From contig JBDRKE010000010.1 in the NCBI GenBank assembly GCA_043814315.1, forward strand, positions 62,001-126,000: a stretch of 64,000 nucleotides of DNA, written 5' to 3'. Source of the stretch: JBDRKE01 sp043814315 (GTDB lineage Bacteria; Omnitrophota; Gorgyraeia; Gygaellales; Profunditerraquicolaceae). The position numbers and the translations under genes were made by a program. Below are positions 16,650-25,820 of this stretch, piece by piece (within the stretch, counting starts at the first letter, position 1; every line of letters begins with the position of its first letter). The notes under the pieces are model-generated. The model was not told where the DNA came from. It saw only the letters and a list, made by a program, of their open reading frames with translations, and made no database searches.

Positions 16650-17841
16650 CTTTTTTACGGACAAGCGTGTGTTCGTTTTTTTAGGCCTGTTTCTTGTTTC
16701 TTTCGCCCTCATCCAACTGAGTCTAAAGAACATAAACTTCGTCATCCTGGCCGATGAAGGATGTTACTTGAAATACGCTACGTTCATAGGGGATCACGGC
16801 ATAAGAGGATTCAAGAAATTATTTGAGCTTTATACGCAGGATCAAAGTAATTTCTTTCCGAACCCGCTGCGGGTAGGTTTTATCCTACTGTCGGTCTTTT
16901 GGTTGAAGGCCTTCGGGTACTCTTTTCTCGGGTTGGCCTACCTGTCTTTATTCTCATTTTTGGCCTTCTTATGCGTCAGTTATTATTTTTCCAGTAAGTA
17001 TTTCGATAAAGACACAGGCTTATTCTATGTGGTCCTTCTTGCCTTTTCACCGCTTGCCTTAGGCTTTGCACGGCGCGCCATGTTGGAAAGTACGCTCCAG
17101 TTGTTTGTGGCCCTTTCCTTTTGGCTGTTCTGGAGCCTTATCCAGGAAAGAAGTTCCTTAAAGTCTGTTGTTTTCATCCTGGTTTTTAGCTTGGCCATCC
17201 TGATGAAGGAGACAGTCGTTTTGTTATCGCCAATCTTTGTTATTTTCCTTTTGCTGAACAAACTTTTATTTAAAAAAGAAGTTCGGCTCATGGATTTTTT
17301 GACTGTTTCGGTTTTTCCTTTTTTGATCGTTGGGCTTATTTATATATCCGTGGGCGGGCTAACGAACACCCTCCAGACCATCAGGATTATCCTCCATTCG
17401 CCGAAAACCAATCCCTACCCGATAGCCTTTGGCCAGGGGCCGTGGTTTCGTTATATCGTTGACTATATGCTGTTTTCTCCCTGGGTCCTGCTGTGTTCCG
17501 TCGGTTTTATATTTTCTTACTTTGTATCTGATAGGCGCCAAGACCTCCAGGCCTATTTCCTGGTTATGGCCATCATGAGTCTTGTGCTTTTTAATTTTTT
17601 TACCAAGAATATACGATATGTGATGGTATTGGATATCCCCATGAGATTATTTACGGTCCTTATGTTAAAGGAGATTGTTTTTAAAAGAGTATCCAGGCAC
17701 GCCACGGCGGTCCTTGCCTTGCTGGTTTTAGGGATAGCCTTGTCGGATTATCTCAATTTCTATGATTTATTCTTAAAGCAGGGAATTTATGACCCCGTCA
17801 GCTACGTACTTCTTAAATCCAAACGATTCATCCCGTTTTAA
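16627..17841 (+). CDS. Polytopic GT-C (family 39-like) glycosyltransferase
   Basis: 404 residues with about ten hydrophobic segments. The first extracytoplasmic loop carries ILADEGCYLKYA, the acidic motif at the position of the catalytic Asp/Glu in PMT/ArnT-type enzymes, and FARRAMLEST resembles the second conserved loop. Expected role: transfer of a lipid-linked sugar to protein or lipid on the outer face of the inner membrane. It overlaps the preceding transferase by 23 nt. Substrate unknown. Confidence 0.8.
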   Translation: MEKRSISNFFTDKRVFVFLGLFLVSFALIQLSLKNINFVILADEGCYLKYATFIGDHGIRGFKKLFELYTQDQSNFFPNPLRVGFILLSVFWLKAFGYSFLGLAYLSLFSFLAFLCVSYYFSSKYFDKDTGLFYVVLLAFSPLALGFARRAMLESTLQLFVALSFWLFWSLIQERSSLKSVVFILVFSLAILMKETVVLLSPIFVIFLLLNKLLFKKEVRLMDFLTVSVFPFLIVGLIYISVGGLTNTLQTIRIILHSPKTNPYPIAFGQGPWFRYIVDYMLFSPWVLLCSVGFIFSYFVSDRRQDLQAYFLVMAIMSLVLFNFFTKNIRYVMVLDIPMRLFTVLMLKEIVFKRVSRHATAVLALLVLGIALSDYLNFYDLFLKQGIYDPVSYVLLKSKRFIPF

Positions 17842-17875
17842 ACAAAAGACAACTTTTTTGAAAGCGAGCGTTCCT

Positions 17876-20749
17876 ATGCATAATCATGACGCTATTGTTA
17901 TCCATGGTGCTAAAGAGCACAACCTTAAAAATATAAATCTTATCCTACCGCGCCAGAGACTGATTGTTGTTACAGGGTTATCTGGTTCGGGTAAATCAAG
18001 CCTCGCCTTTGATACCATCTACGCGGAAGGCCAGCGTCGATTCGTGGAGAGCCTTTCCAGCTACGCGCGTCAGTTTTTAGAACAATTACAGAAGCCCGAT
18101 GTCGAATATATCGGCGGATTATCGCCGACCATTGCCATTGAACAGCGTACAGCAGGCGGCAATCCGCGTTCCACGGTAGCCACCCAAACCGAGATCTACG
18201 ATTATTTAAGATTGCTTTTTGCCCGCATCGGAAGGGTTTATTGTTATCGGTGTCAACGGCCGATCAACAGACAAAGTTCCCAAGAGATTGTTGATAGAAT
18301 CATGGCCATGCCGGCCCAGACAGAGATGCAAATACTAGCTCCTGTTATCTCAGGAAGAAAAGGGGAATATAAAGAGATCTTCAGTTGGATTCAAAAATCA
18401 GGGTTCCTGCGTTGTCGCGTTGACGGTAAGATTTACGAATTGCCGTTAGATTTAAAGTTAGCAAAATATAAAATGCATCATATCGAGGTGGTCGTAGATA
18501 GATTAGTCCTAAGCCCGCAAGTAAAGAAAAGACTTACGGATTCCATCGAGACGGCACTTAAAGTAGGCAAAGGCACGGTTATTATTAGCCAGCTAGCCAG
18601 TTACCCAATTACCCTATCGAACCGGCAAACCGGCCAATCGGCCAACCGGCCAACCGGCAAACCGGCAAATCGGCCAACCGACTTAGTCTTCAGCGAACAG
18701 TACGCCTGCACAAAATGCGGGATCAGCTATGCACAAGTCCAGCCGCGCAATTTTTCTTTTAATTCACCCTACGGCGCCTGCCCGGAGTGCCACGGCCTTG
18801 GCACAAAACTAGAGTTTGATCCTGACTTAGTTATTTCGGACAGAAGCAAATCCATCCAGGAAGGAGCGCTTGAGCCCTGGAAGAGGGGAGGCAGGGGCTA
18901 CATCCTCTATTATCGCTGGCTCATCCGGGAGCTGTCTTACAAGATGCATTTTGATTTAGACACTCCGTTTAAGAACCTGAGAAAGGAAGTGCAGAAGGCC
19001 GTACTTTTTGGGACGGATGAAGAGGTCAACGGCAAGCCCTTCGAAGGCGTGATTCCCCATCTGGAAAGGTTATTCCGGGAAACGGATAGCGATTATTTAA
19101 AAGAAGAGATATCCAAATTCATGTCGAGCCTGAGTTGTTCCTTGTGCCAGGGGGCCAGACTTAAAAAGGAAAGCTTGTCTGTGAAGATTCAAGGCAAGAA
19201 TATTTGGCAGATCGCCCAGATGTCTATCAAAGAAGCCAGAGGCTTCTTTAAAGGTCTGGATTTAAGCGAAAAAGAAAAAACGATTGCGCATCAGGCCTTG
19301 AAAGAGATTGTCCAGAAATTACAGTTTTGCGTGGATGTGGGGTTGGAGTATTTAACGCTGGACAGAAGAAGCTCGACGCTTTCCGGCGGAGAGGCGCAGA
19401 GGATTCGCCTGGCCACTCAGGTTGGATCCGGCCTTGTCGGAGTGTTGTATGTATTGGATGAGCCCAGTATCGGCCTGCACCAAAGGGACAACAATAAATT
19501 GCTTTCGACATTGGAGGCGTTACGGGATCTGGGCAACACGTTGATTGTTGTGGAGCACGACGAGAGTACAATTCTTTCCTCTGACTATATCGTGGATTTG
19601 GGGCCGGGAGCTGGCCGGCACGGCGGGGAAGTCGTATTCTGTGGCACAAAGGAAGAATTATTAAGGCATCCGGAGTCGCTGACGGCGAAATATTTAAGGC
19701 GCGAATTAAAGATCGAGATCCCTAAGAAGAGAAGGCCCTGGCAAGACAGGAAATTCCTTGTGGTTACCGGAGCCAGAGAGCACAATCTTAAAAACATAGA
19801 AGTGAAATTTCCTCTGGGTCTTTTTATCTGCGTGACGGGAGTTTCTGGTTCGGGCAAGTCCACTCTGGTCGATGAGATCCTGTTCAGAAGCCTCGCGCAA
19901 AAACACTACAAATCCAAAGATAAACCGGGGCTTCACGATAAGATTACAGGTATAGAGCTTATCGATAAAGTGATTGTCGTGGATCAGTCTCCCATAGGCA
20001 GGACTCCCCGCTCGAATCCCGCAACCTACACAGGAATGTTTGGCCCTATCAGGGATTTATTCAGCAAGCTTCCCGAAGCCAAGGTGCGCGGATTTAAACC
20101 CGGCAGATTTTCTTTTAACGTAAAAGGGGGCCGTTGCGAGGCGTGCTCCGGGGATGGCATCAAGAAAATCGAGATGCATTTTCTTCCGGATGTGTATGTG
20201 AAGTGCGATATCTGCAAGGGGAACAGGTTCAACGAATCCACCCTGGAAGTCAAATTCAAAGGCCAATCCATAGCGGATGTCTTAAGGATGACCGTAGAGG
20301 AGGCCTTGGACTTATTTGGCAATGTGCCAAAGATAAAGAACACGCTGGGCTATCTTTATGACGTAGGCTTGGGGTATATGACGCTGGGGCAGGCCGCCAC
20401 AACGCTTTCCGGCGGAGAGGCACAGCGCATTAAGTTATCTAGCGAGCTGAGCAAGCGCTCTACGGGAAAGACCCTGTACATTTTGGATGAGCCGACAACG
20501 GGATTGCATTTTGCCGATGTAGACAAGCTGCTTTGCGTGCTCCAAAGGTTAGTCGACAAAGGCAACACCGTGGTCGTTATCGAACATAACTTAGAAGTCA
20601 TTAAATGTGCTGATTATATTATCGATCTTGGGCCTGAGGGGGGAGATAGAGGCGGAGAATTGGTGGTAGCGGGGACTCCCGAAGCGTTGCTTCGCTGCAA
20701 GGCGTCGTTTACGGCCGATGCCCTGAGAAAGGTGTTGAAGAGGCGCTGA
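17876..20749 (+). CDS. uvrA: Excinuclease ABC subunit A
   Basis: DNA damage-recognition ATPase of nucleotide excision repair. Two ABC cassettes: GLSGSGKSSLAF with LSGGEAQRIRLATQ, and GVSGSGKSTLVDE with LSGGEAQRIKLSSEL. Zinc modules: CYRCQRPI, CTKCGISY...CPECHGLG and CEACSGDG...CDICKGNRFN. About 957 residues. Just before the FSEQYACTKCGISY zinc module the protein carries SNRQTGQSANRPTGKP and more, coded by octamers of the CCAACCGG/CAAACCGG type at 18619-18681, an in-frame insertion. The ATG at 17876 (MHNHDAIVIHGAKEHNL) is preferred over upstream codons, which only add an unconserved tail. Confidence 0.97.
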   Translation: MHNHDAIVIHGAKEHNLKNINLILPRQRLIVVTGLSGSGKSSLAFDTIYAEGQRRFVESLSSYARQFLEQLQKPDVEYIGGLSPTIAIEQRTAGGNPRSTVATQTEIYDYLRLLFARIGRVYCYRCQRPINRQSSQEIVDRIMAMPAQTEMQILAPVISGRKGEYKEIFSWIQKSGFLRCRVDGKIYELPLDLKLAKYKMHHIEVVVDRLVLSPQVKKRLTDSIETALKVGKGTVIISQLASYPITLSNRQTGQSANRPTGKPANRPTDLVFSEQYACTKCGISYAQVQPRNFSFNSPYGACPECHGLGTKLEFDPDLVISDRSKSIQEGALEPWKRGGRGYILYYRWLIRELSYKMHFDLDTPFKNLRKEVQKAVLFGTDEEVNGKPFEGVIPHLERLFRETDSDYLKEEISKFMSSLSCSLCQGARLKKESLSVKIQGKNIWQIAQMSIKEARGFFKGLDLSEKEKTIAHQALKEIVQKLQFCVDVGLEYLTLDRRSSTLSGGEAQRIRLATQVGSGLVGVLYVLDEPSIGLHQRDNNKLLSTLEALRDLGNTLIVVEHDESTILSSDYIVDLGPGAGRHGGEVVFCGTKEELLRHPESLTAKYLRRELKIEIPKKRRPWQDRKFLVVTGAREHNLKNIEVKFPLGLFICVTGVSGSGKSTLVDEILFRSLAQKHYKSKDKPGLHDKITGIELIDKVIVVDQSPIGRTPRSNPATYTGMFGPIRDLFSKLPEAKVRGFKPGRFSFNVKGGRCEACSGDGIKKIEMHFLPDVYVKCDICKGNRFNESTLEVKFKGQSIADVLRMTVEEALDLFGNVPKIKNTLGYLYDVGLGYMTLGQAATTLSGGEAQRIKLSSELSKRSTGKTLYILDEPTTGLHFADVDKLLCVLQRLVDKGNTVVVIEHNLEVIKCADYIIDLGPEGGDRGGELVVAGTPEALLRCKASFTADALRKVLKRR
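18619..18681. repeat. CAACCGG octamer array inside uvrA
   Basis: Seven degenerate 8-nt units (CAAACCGG, CCAATCGG, CCAACCGG and variants) in frame within uvrA. Related units lie between rplU and obg (56192-56224) and inside mtaB (41864-41955). Confidence 0.92.
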
Positions 20750-20763
20750 AGAAATGATATAGT
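20735..20763 (+). promoter_or_regulatory. Possible sigma70-type promoter before the TPR gene
   Basis: TTGAAG, 17 nt, TATAGT. It overlaps the uvrA stop. Transcription would begin about at the first ATG (20770), which would make that start leaderless or push translation further downstream. Confidence 0.4.
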
Positions 20764-20769
20764 TTAAAC

Positions 20770-23415
20770 ATGGGTAAATCACAAATCCCAATTTCCAAAT
20801 CCCAAACAAATCCAAAATTCAATGCTTCGACTGCGCTTGCCATTGACACCGAGGCGGCCCTTCGTTTCGTTTCACTCGCTGTGGGTCGTCCCGAGCGAAG
20901 TCGAGGGACGAAGCCGAGGTGCCAAATCCAAAAAATTCAAATTGGCAGATTACTTGTTGTTTTTTTTGTGCTTGTATTTGCTTCGAACTACGAACTTCGA
21001 ACTCCGTACTTTGCTTATGCCCAGGATCCCAAAGAGGAAGAGGCACTCTTCGTTGCAAAGAAAGCCTTTGATGATGGTTTCTATGATGTCAGTCAGAACT
21101 TATTAGAGCGATTCCTCATTCAATACCCGCGTTCTTCAAAGACAGCGGAAATTCATCTATTGATGGGGCGTTCTTTTTTTTACCAAAATAGATTCTTGGA
21201 TGCGCTTTCCAAATTTGAAGAACTTTTGGGCCAGCCCCAGGCTAAAAACCTTAAAGATGCCCTTTTTTACTGGATAGCCGAAGTCCACTTCAAGGGCAAT
21301 AGTTTCAATAAGGCGGCCAGTTTTTACAAAAAGATTATTGATGAATTCCCGTCTTCTTCCTATTTAGGCGCTTCCTATTATTCATTGGCGTGGTGTTACT
21401 TCCAGGAAAGAAAATTTGAAGAGGCCCTCGCTTATTTCAAGATCATCGAAGAAAGGTACCTTCAAGAATCCTCTTTTCAAGATGCACCTTTAAAGATCAT
21501 CGAGTGCCTTTACAATTTAAAAGATTATGAGGGACTCAAAAAAAAGGTGAGGTCTTACTTGAATCTTTATCCCAAGAGCGCAGAGCAATCGCCTTACCCC
21601 TATTTTTATTTGGCTGAAGCTGATTATTACCTCGGTAATTTTCAAGAAGCGATCGAAGAATATTCTTCGATTCTTAAGAGCAGCCTTGATCCCAAGGCGC
21701 AGGCGCTCTCGAAGATGGGTATGGCATGGTCTTATCTTAAATTGAAAAAATACAAAGAGGCAGAAAGCGCATTTTTGGATATCAAAGAAGGACACCTTGA
21801 GAAAAGAAGCCAGGAGATCTTGCGGCTGGGTGAGGCTATCCTCATGGTTGAGACGAACCGCGTCAACGAAGCCAAAGGCATTTATGAGCAACTGCTGAGC
21901 CGTTCGGACGATCCCCTTGTTTTAATTCAGGCCTATCTGGGGAAAGCAGACGCCCTTTATAACCTTGCAGAATATCATGAGGCGATCAGCGTATATAAAG
22001 AGGCCTTGAGTAAGTTTAGCCCCGGGACCGTTCCTCAGGAGATCATGGATAAAATACACTATAGCCTTAGCTGGACCTATTTAAAGCAGGGGGAATTCAA
22101 GGAGGCCATCAAAGAGTTTCAGAGAATCGTCAAAGAAACAGACGATAAAATCGTTAAAGTCAGCGCGCTTTGTCAAATAGGTGATGCGTATCAGGATTCC
22201 GGAGATTATACCGAAGCCCAGGAAGCCTATTCCGTCATATTAAAGGATTACCCCGATAATTTCTATAGCGATTATGTGCAATACCAGTTAGGCCTGACGC
22301 TGCTTAAAGCCTCTAACTATGAAGGGGCTATTATGAGCTTTCAGGCCCTCAAAAGAAATTTTCCCCAATCCAAACTTTTAGACGACGCCACGTACGCGCT
22401 TGGGTTAGCCTATTTCCAAAGACAGGATTATAATTCCAGCCGTGTCCTCTTTGAAAGTTTTGAGCAGGAATTCAAGGATAGTCCACTTAAGCCCCAGGCC
22501 CTTTATCTTCTTGGCACCTGTTTCTATAACCTGCGTGAATTTGCCAAGGCGATTGAGGTGTTTAAGAATGTCATCAGATTGTATAGCCAGGATACCGATT
22601 TGGTCCAGAAGGCAGAATATGAAATAGCCGATTGTTATGACCAGATGGGAGACGAAAAAGAGGCGGTGAACCGATTCAATATCTTGCGTTCCAAATATCC
22701 TGATTCGAGCCTGACCCCCGAAGTCATGTGGTGGCTGGGAGAATACTATTACAAACATAACGAATTGGAGTTGGCGCGCCGGTACTTTTCGACCCTCATC
22801 AGAGACTTTCCCAAAAGCCCGCTGGTCGCGGATTCCTATTATGCCGTAGGGACAAGTTTTGAAGAGGAATCCAGGCATGAGGAGGCAATAGAGAATTTTC
22901 GGAAAGTCATGGATTTGGGCAAAACCGACCTTAATGGCCAGGCTGCTATCGCTATCGCAGACATATACGTCAAACAGGAAAACCTGGAATCAGCCATCAA
23001 GGCTTATCAGGAGATTAGCAGAGAATATCCGAATCTGACCCATTTGATTTATCCCAAGATGGCCCAGCTTTACTACAAAACTGCAGATTTCAGTCAAGCT
23101 TTAAATTTTTATCGCAAGAGCCTTGATGTGGTATCGGTAAGAGAAATGGGGAATATCCATTTTAAAATAGCCGAAGTGTTGCAAGCACAGGGAACTCTGG
23201 ATGAGGCTATAGAGGAATACCTGAAAGTCGCCTACCTTTATCCAGAGAATGACTTGCTCGCCATTAAGGCCCTTTTAAGAGTAGCTCAGATCTATGAAGA
23301 TAAAGAGAATTTTAAAGAGGCCGCGCGTATCTATGAAAAAATAGTTTCAATAGACGCTGAAGAAGCCAAGTATGCACAAGAGAGGATAGACTGGATAAAG
23401 GTACACGTAAAATAA
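20770..23415 (+). CDS. Exported tetratricopeptide-repeat protein
   Basis: About 880 residues, from roughly residue 85 onwards a continuous series of TPR-like helix pairs (for example FKGNSFNKAASFYKKIIDEFP, FGDAYQ-type turns, FKEAIKEFQRIV). The pattern resembles CpoB/BamD-type outer-membrane assembly TPR proteins. It precedes TolQ/TolR-like genes, which suggests a periplasmic partner of that energy module. A hydrophobic stretch (LLVVFFVLVFA) and an AYAQ-D cleavage-like site form a signal peptide. The preceding residues and part of the signal itself are coded by intergenic-type repeats (20776-21012), so the true start is uncertain. Confidence 0.85.
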   Translation: MGKSQIPISKSQTNPKFNASTALAIDTEAALRFVSLAVGRPERSRGTKPRCQIQKIQIGRLLVVFFVLVFASNYELRTPYFAYAQDPKEEEALFVAKKAFDDGFYDVSQNLLERFLIQYPRSSKTAEIHLLMGRSFFYQNRFLDALSKFEELLGQPQAKNLKDALFYWIAEVHFKGNSFNKAASFYKKIIDEFPSSSYLGASYYSLAWCYFQERKFEEALAYFKIIEERYLQESSFQDAPLKIIECLYNLKDYEGLKKKVRSYLNLYPKSAEQSPYPYFYLAEADYYLGNFQEAIEEYSSILKSSLDPKAQALSKMGMAWSYLKLKKYKEAESAFLDIKEGHLEKRSQEILRLGEAILMVETNRVNEAKGIYEQLLSRSDDPLVLIQAYLGKADALYNLAEYHEAISVYKEALSKFSPGTVPQEIMDKIHYSLSWTYLKQGEFKEAIKEFQRIVKETDDKIVKVSALCQIGDAYQDSGDYTEAQEAYSVILKDYPDNFYSDYVQYQLGLTLLKASNYEGAIMSFQALKRNFPQSKLLDDATYALGLAYFQRQDYNSSRVLFESFEQEFKDSPLKPQALYLLGTCFYNLREFAKAIEVFKNVIRLYSQDTDLVQKAEYEIADCYDQMGDEKEAVNRFNILRSKYPDSSLTPEVMWWLGEYYYKHNELELARRYFSTLIRDFPKSPLVADSYYAVGTSFEEESRHEEAIENFRKVMDLGKTDLNGQAAIAIADIYVKQENLESAIKAYQEISREYPNLTHLIYPKMAQLYYKTADFSQALNFYRKSLDVVSVREMGNIHFKIAEVLQAQGTLDEAIEEYLKVAYLYPENDLLAIKALLRVAQIYEDKENFKEAARIYEKIVSIDAEEAKYAQERIDWIKVHVK
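20776..21012. repeat. Composite repeat forming the 5' end of the TPR gene
   Basis: In order: AAATCCC/CAAATCC heptamers, a TTCGACTGCGCTTGCC...GAGCGAAGTCGAGG palindrome, more AAATCC units, then CGAACTA CGAACTT CGAACTC heptamers. The whole block is open in the frame of the TPR protein. Confidence 0.8.
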
Positions 23416-23648
23416 CATATAAGACAACATGATAAATCCCAGATCCAAAATAAATCCCTGCCTGTGGCAGACAGGCAAAATCCCAAATCCAAAACTATTT
23501 GGGATTTTGAAATTGGCACTTCGGGTTCGCCTCAGTGCCAATGGTGAGCGAAGTCCTGAGCTTGTCGAAGGACGAAGTCGAACCGTGGGATTTGTTTGGT
23601 AGTATTGGTATTATTTGGATTTTGTCTGATTAACAGAGGAGGATAAGG
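23416..23648. repeat. Repeat-filled gap before the ExbB/TolQ gene
   Basis: It holds CAAATCC/TTTGGGA heptamers facing each other, a CCCTGCCTGTGGCAGACAGGC palindrome, a GTGAGCGAAGTCCTGAGC / GTCGAAGGACGAAGTCGAACC block, and a GTTTGGTAGTATTGG stretch that recurs at 59545. Only the last bases (GAGGAGGATAAGG) serve the next gene as ribosome-binding site. Confidence 0.85.
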
Positions 23649-24281
23649 ATGGATCTTTACAGGATGAATTTTTTTCAGGTTTTTTTAGCAGGCGGCCCGG
23701 TGATGTGGCCGATACTCTTGTGTTCTATTTTTGCGCTGGCCATAGTGCTGGAGAAGATCTGGTACTTGTATAAAATAAAAATAGACACCCAGGATTTCTT
23801 GAACAAGATTCTGGATAAGATGAAACGCCATGACACTAAAGAGGCTTTACGCATTTGCGACGGCACAAAGAGCCCCATAGCTAATATTTTGAAGGCGGGA
23901 ATTCTTAAATACGACCGGCCGCGCCCTCAGATTATAGAGGGGATCGAAGATGCTTCTTTGTATGAGATACCCCGCATAGAAAAGAATCTTACGACGCTGG
24001 CAACCATTGCGCATGTTTCTCCGCTCTTAGGACTCTTGGGAACGGTTACGGGAATGGTGAGGTCTTTCCAAATCATCCAGGCGAAAGCCAGCAGTTTTCA
24101 TCCTGTTTCTCCGGGAGATTTGGCCGGCGGGATTTGGGAGGCGTTATTAACGACAGTAGCCGGTTTGATTGTGGCCATACCTACTTTTGTAGCCTATAAT
24201 TACCTGGTTAGCCGCATCAATCATTTTATTCTGGAGATGGAAAAAGCCTCAACCGAATTGGTAAATTTTCTTACTGAATAA
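23649..24281 (+). CDS. MotA/TolQ/ExbB proton channel family protein
   Basis: 210 residues, three hydrophobic segments (about 15-35, 115-140, 160-180). Conserved blocks: GGPVMWPILLCSIFALAIVLE, LATIAHVSPLLGLLGTVTGM and LAGGIWEALLTTVAGLIVAIP, the channel-lining helices of TolQ/ExbB. With the next gene it would form the inner-membrane ion channel that powers outer-membrane processes. Strong GAGGAGGATAAGG upstream. Confidence 0.92.
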   Translation: MDLYRMNFFQVFLAGGPVMWPILLCSIFALAIVLEKIWYLYKIKIDTQDFLNKILDKMKRHDTKEALRICDGTKSPIANILKAGILKYDRPRPQIIEGIEDASLYEIPRIEKNLTTLATIAHVSPLLGLLGTVTGMVRSFQIIQAKASSFHPVSPGDLAGGIWEALLTTVAGLIVAIPTFVAYNYLVSRINHFILEMEKASTELVNFLTE

Positions 24282-24359
24282 AAAAGTTACAGTGGAGAGC
24301 ATCGTGCTGTTAACTGTTAACTGCAAACTGAGAACTCTTGCGGCTGAAAGGAGCAAGTG

Positions 24360-24761
24360 ATGCGCTTTAAAGGACGAATGGAATTAGAGCACGGGCTCAA
24401 ACAAATTGATATCGCGCCTTTGATAGATATCATTTTTCAGCTGTTGATATTTTTTATGCTGACATCAAGCTTTATCATACAGCCGGGCATAAGAATTAAT
24501 TTACCCAAGGCTGTAACTAGTGAAGTCGTCAAAATTGAGAATGTCGAAATCATAATTACCGGCGAGAACATTATTTATTTAAACGGTAAGGTTATCACGA
24601 GCGCTGAGCTCAAGGGGTTTCTTAAACAGGCCGCTAAAAGGGATCAGGCTATTTTGATTAAATCCGACAGGCGCGCCTCTTTAGGCAGAGTCGTGGAGAT
24701 CTGGGATATGGCGCGGGATTTAGGGGTCAGCCAGATCAATATCGCCACAAACCAGGAGTAG
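24360..24761 (+). CDS. ExbD/TolR family protein
   Basis: About 133 residues, a single N-terminal membrane helix. IDIAPLIDIIFQLLIFFML carries the conserved Asp of ExbD/TolR that takes part in proton conduction; the rest is the periplasmic domain (VKIENVEIIITGEN, ILIKSDRRASLGRVVEIWD). The ATG at 24360 is preferred to the GTG one codon earlier, with AAAGGA at proper spacing. The gap before it (24282-24359) holds GTTAACT/GCAAACT heptamers. Confidence 0.93.
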   Translation: MRFKGRMELEHGLKQIDIAPLIDIIFQLLIFFMLTSSFIIQPGIRINLPKAVTSEVVKIENVEIIITGENIIYLNGKVITSAELKGFLKQAAKRDQAILIKSDRRASLGRVVEIWDMARDLGVSQINIATNQE

Positions 24762-24766
24762 ATTTT

Positions 24767-25411
24767 TTGATTTTTAAGGAATTCATATTCATATCTTTAC
24801 TAAGTCATATCACCCTGTTTAGCCTTTTTAGCCTATCGTTTGGCAACAAAATCCCGGTGGCAGATTATACGGCTGTTTCTTTTTTAGGGCAGCTGCTGTT
24901 TTCTTCGCAGGTAGAGCCTGGCACCCTGACCTTAAATGGCGAAGAGCAGGATTCCGGTAGTTTAAAAACCATCTTCAAAAGAAATTCAGGCAAGATATTA
25001 TTGAAAGAAAACAGCAAGGGCATTCCTTATGGTTTCGATTATTATTTTAAACCCGCACTGGAGCCTGGCATGACAGCCCCGGGAAAGGCATCCATGTTCT
25101 TAGAGACGGTTTTTACGCCCCCGCCTTTAGTCCGCAAAGATCAGACAGTCATATTCCATCCCATACTGCCTTACAGTTTTCCACTCTATTTCCGAGATAG
25201 GCAGGTGGCCCACGTTGAACTCATTTTCAAGATAGCGCCGGCCGGCCCGAGGGATTTAGTACTTATAAAAAGAAAGATTTCCTCGGGTAATCTGGAGGTT
25301 GATCTTTTGAGTATGCGTTATATCGGACGCTACCTTTTTATCCAGCAGAAAGGCTTTGTTCCCACCGACTGGCAGACCGTCAAGATTGACCTTTCGGCGA
25401 GGCAGGAGTGA
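24767..25411 (+). CDS. Protein in the TonB position of an ExbB-ExbD cluster
   Basis: 214 residues. N-terminal hydrophobic anchor (FISLLSHITLFSLFSLSF) like TonB/TolA, a middle with PPPL, and a C-terminal part VAHVELIFKIAPAGPRDLVL...YIGRYLFIQQKGFVPTDWQTV that could be a divergent TonB C-terminal fold. No long Pro-Glu/Pro-Lys spacer is seen. The TTG start is supported by AGGAG eight bases upstream and by the 5-nt gap after exbD. Role by context: coupling the ExbB-ExbD channel to an outer-membrane partner; homology not proven. Confidence 0.7.
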   Translation: MIFKEFIFISLLSHITLFSLFSLSFGNKIPVADYTAVSFLGQLLFSSQVEPGTLTLNGEEQDSGSLKTIFKRNSGKILLKENSKGIPYGFDYYFKPALEPGMTAPGKASMFLETVFTPPPLVRKDQTVIFHPILPYSFPLYFRDRQVAHVELIFKIAPAGPRDLVLIKRKISSGNLEVDLLSMRYIGRYLFIQQKGFVPTDWQTVKIDLSARQE

Positions 25412-25412
25412 G

Positions 25413-25634
25413 ATGATCAGCATAGATTTTTCTCTGGCCATCGCTTTATTTAATTTTGTCTTTTTGGCTTTGCTGTTAGCGTTCTGGATATTTAGTAAAA
25501 AGCAAAAGGATAAAGATTTAAGCCTTAATCCCAAATTTATCTGGTTCTGCTCTATCTGCACCTACACCTATGTCAATACGAAAGAGGATGTTATTTCAAC
25601 ATGCCCACGATGCGGGAATTATAATAAGAGGTAA
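25413..25634 (+). CDS. Small membrane protein with a C-terminal zinc ribbon
   Basis: 73 residues: one membrane helix (about 7-27, ALFNFVFLALLLAFWIF), a charged linker, then CSIC and CPRC pairs 20 residues apart, a rubredoxin/zinc-ribbon-like knuckle. ATG two bases after the previous stop, with GCAGGAG upstream. It ends the exbB-exbD unit. Function unknown. Confidence 0.8.
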   Translation: MISIDFSLAIALFNFVFLALLLAFWIFSKKQKDKDLSLNPKFIWFCSICTYTYVNTKEDVISTCPRCGNYNKR

Positions 25635-25726
25635 GTGAGGGGTCGTAATACCGAGGATTTTATCTCAAGTGTATTTTCAAAAAGTGGAGGGGGATTAATT
25701 CGCAGACGGCTTATTAAAAAAACTAA

Positions 25727-25754
25727 TTGACCCTTATCTTTTTGTTGCTATAAT
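25727..25754 (+). promoter_or_regulatory. Sigma70-type promoter of pilus cluster A (first unit)
   Basis: TTGACC, 16 nt, TATAAT, about 65 nt before the winged-helix gene. Strong match. It sits in a 186-base gap with no gene. Confidence 0.75.
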
Positions 25755-25820
25755 ATTTTCAACAAACAAAGGTAAAAAAGGGAAACGTCAGTATCTTACA
25801 ATCGCATGGAGGGATAAAAG

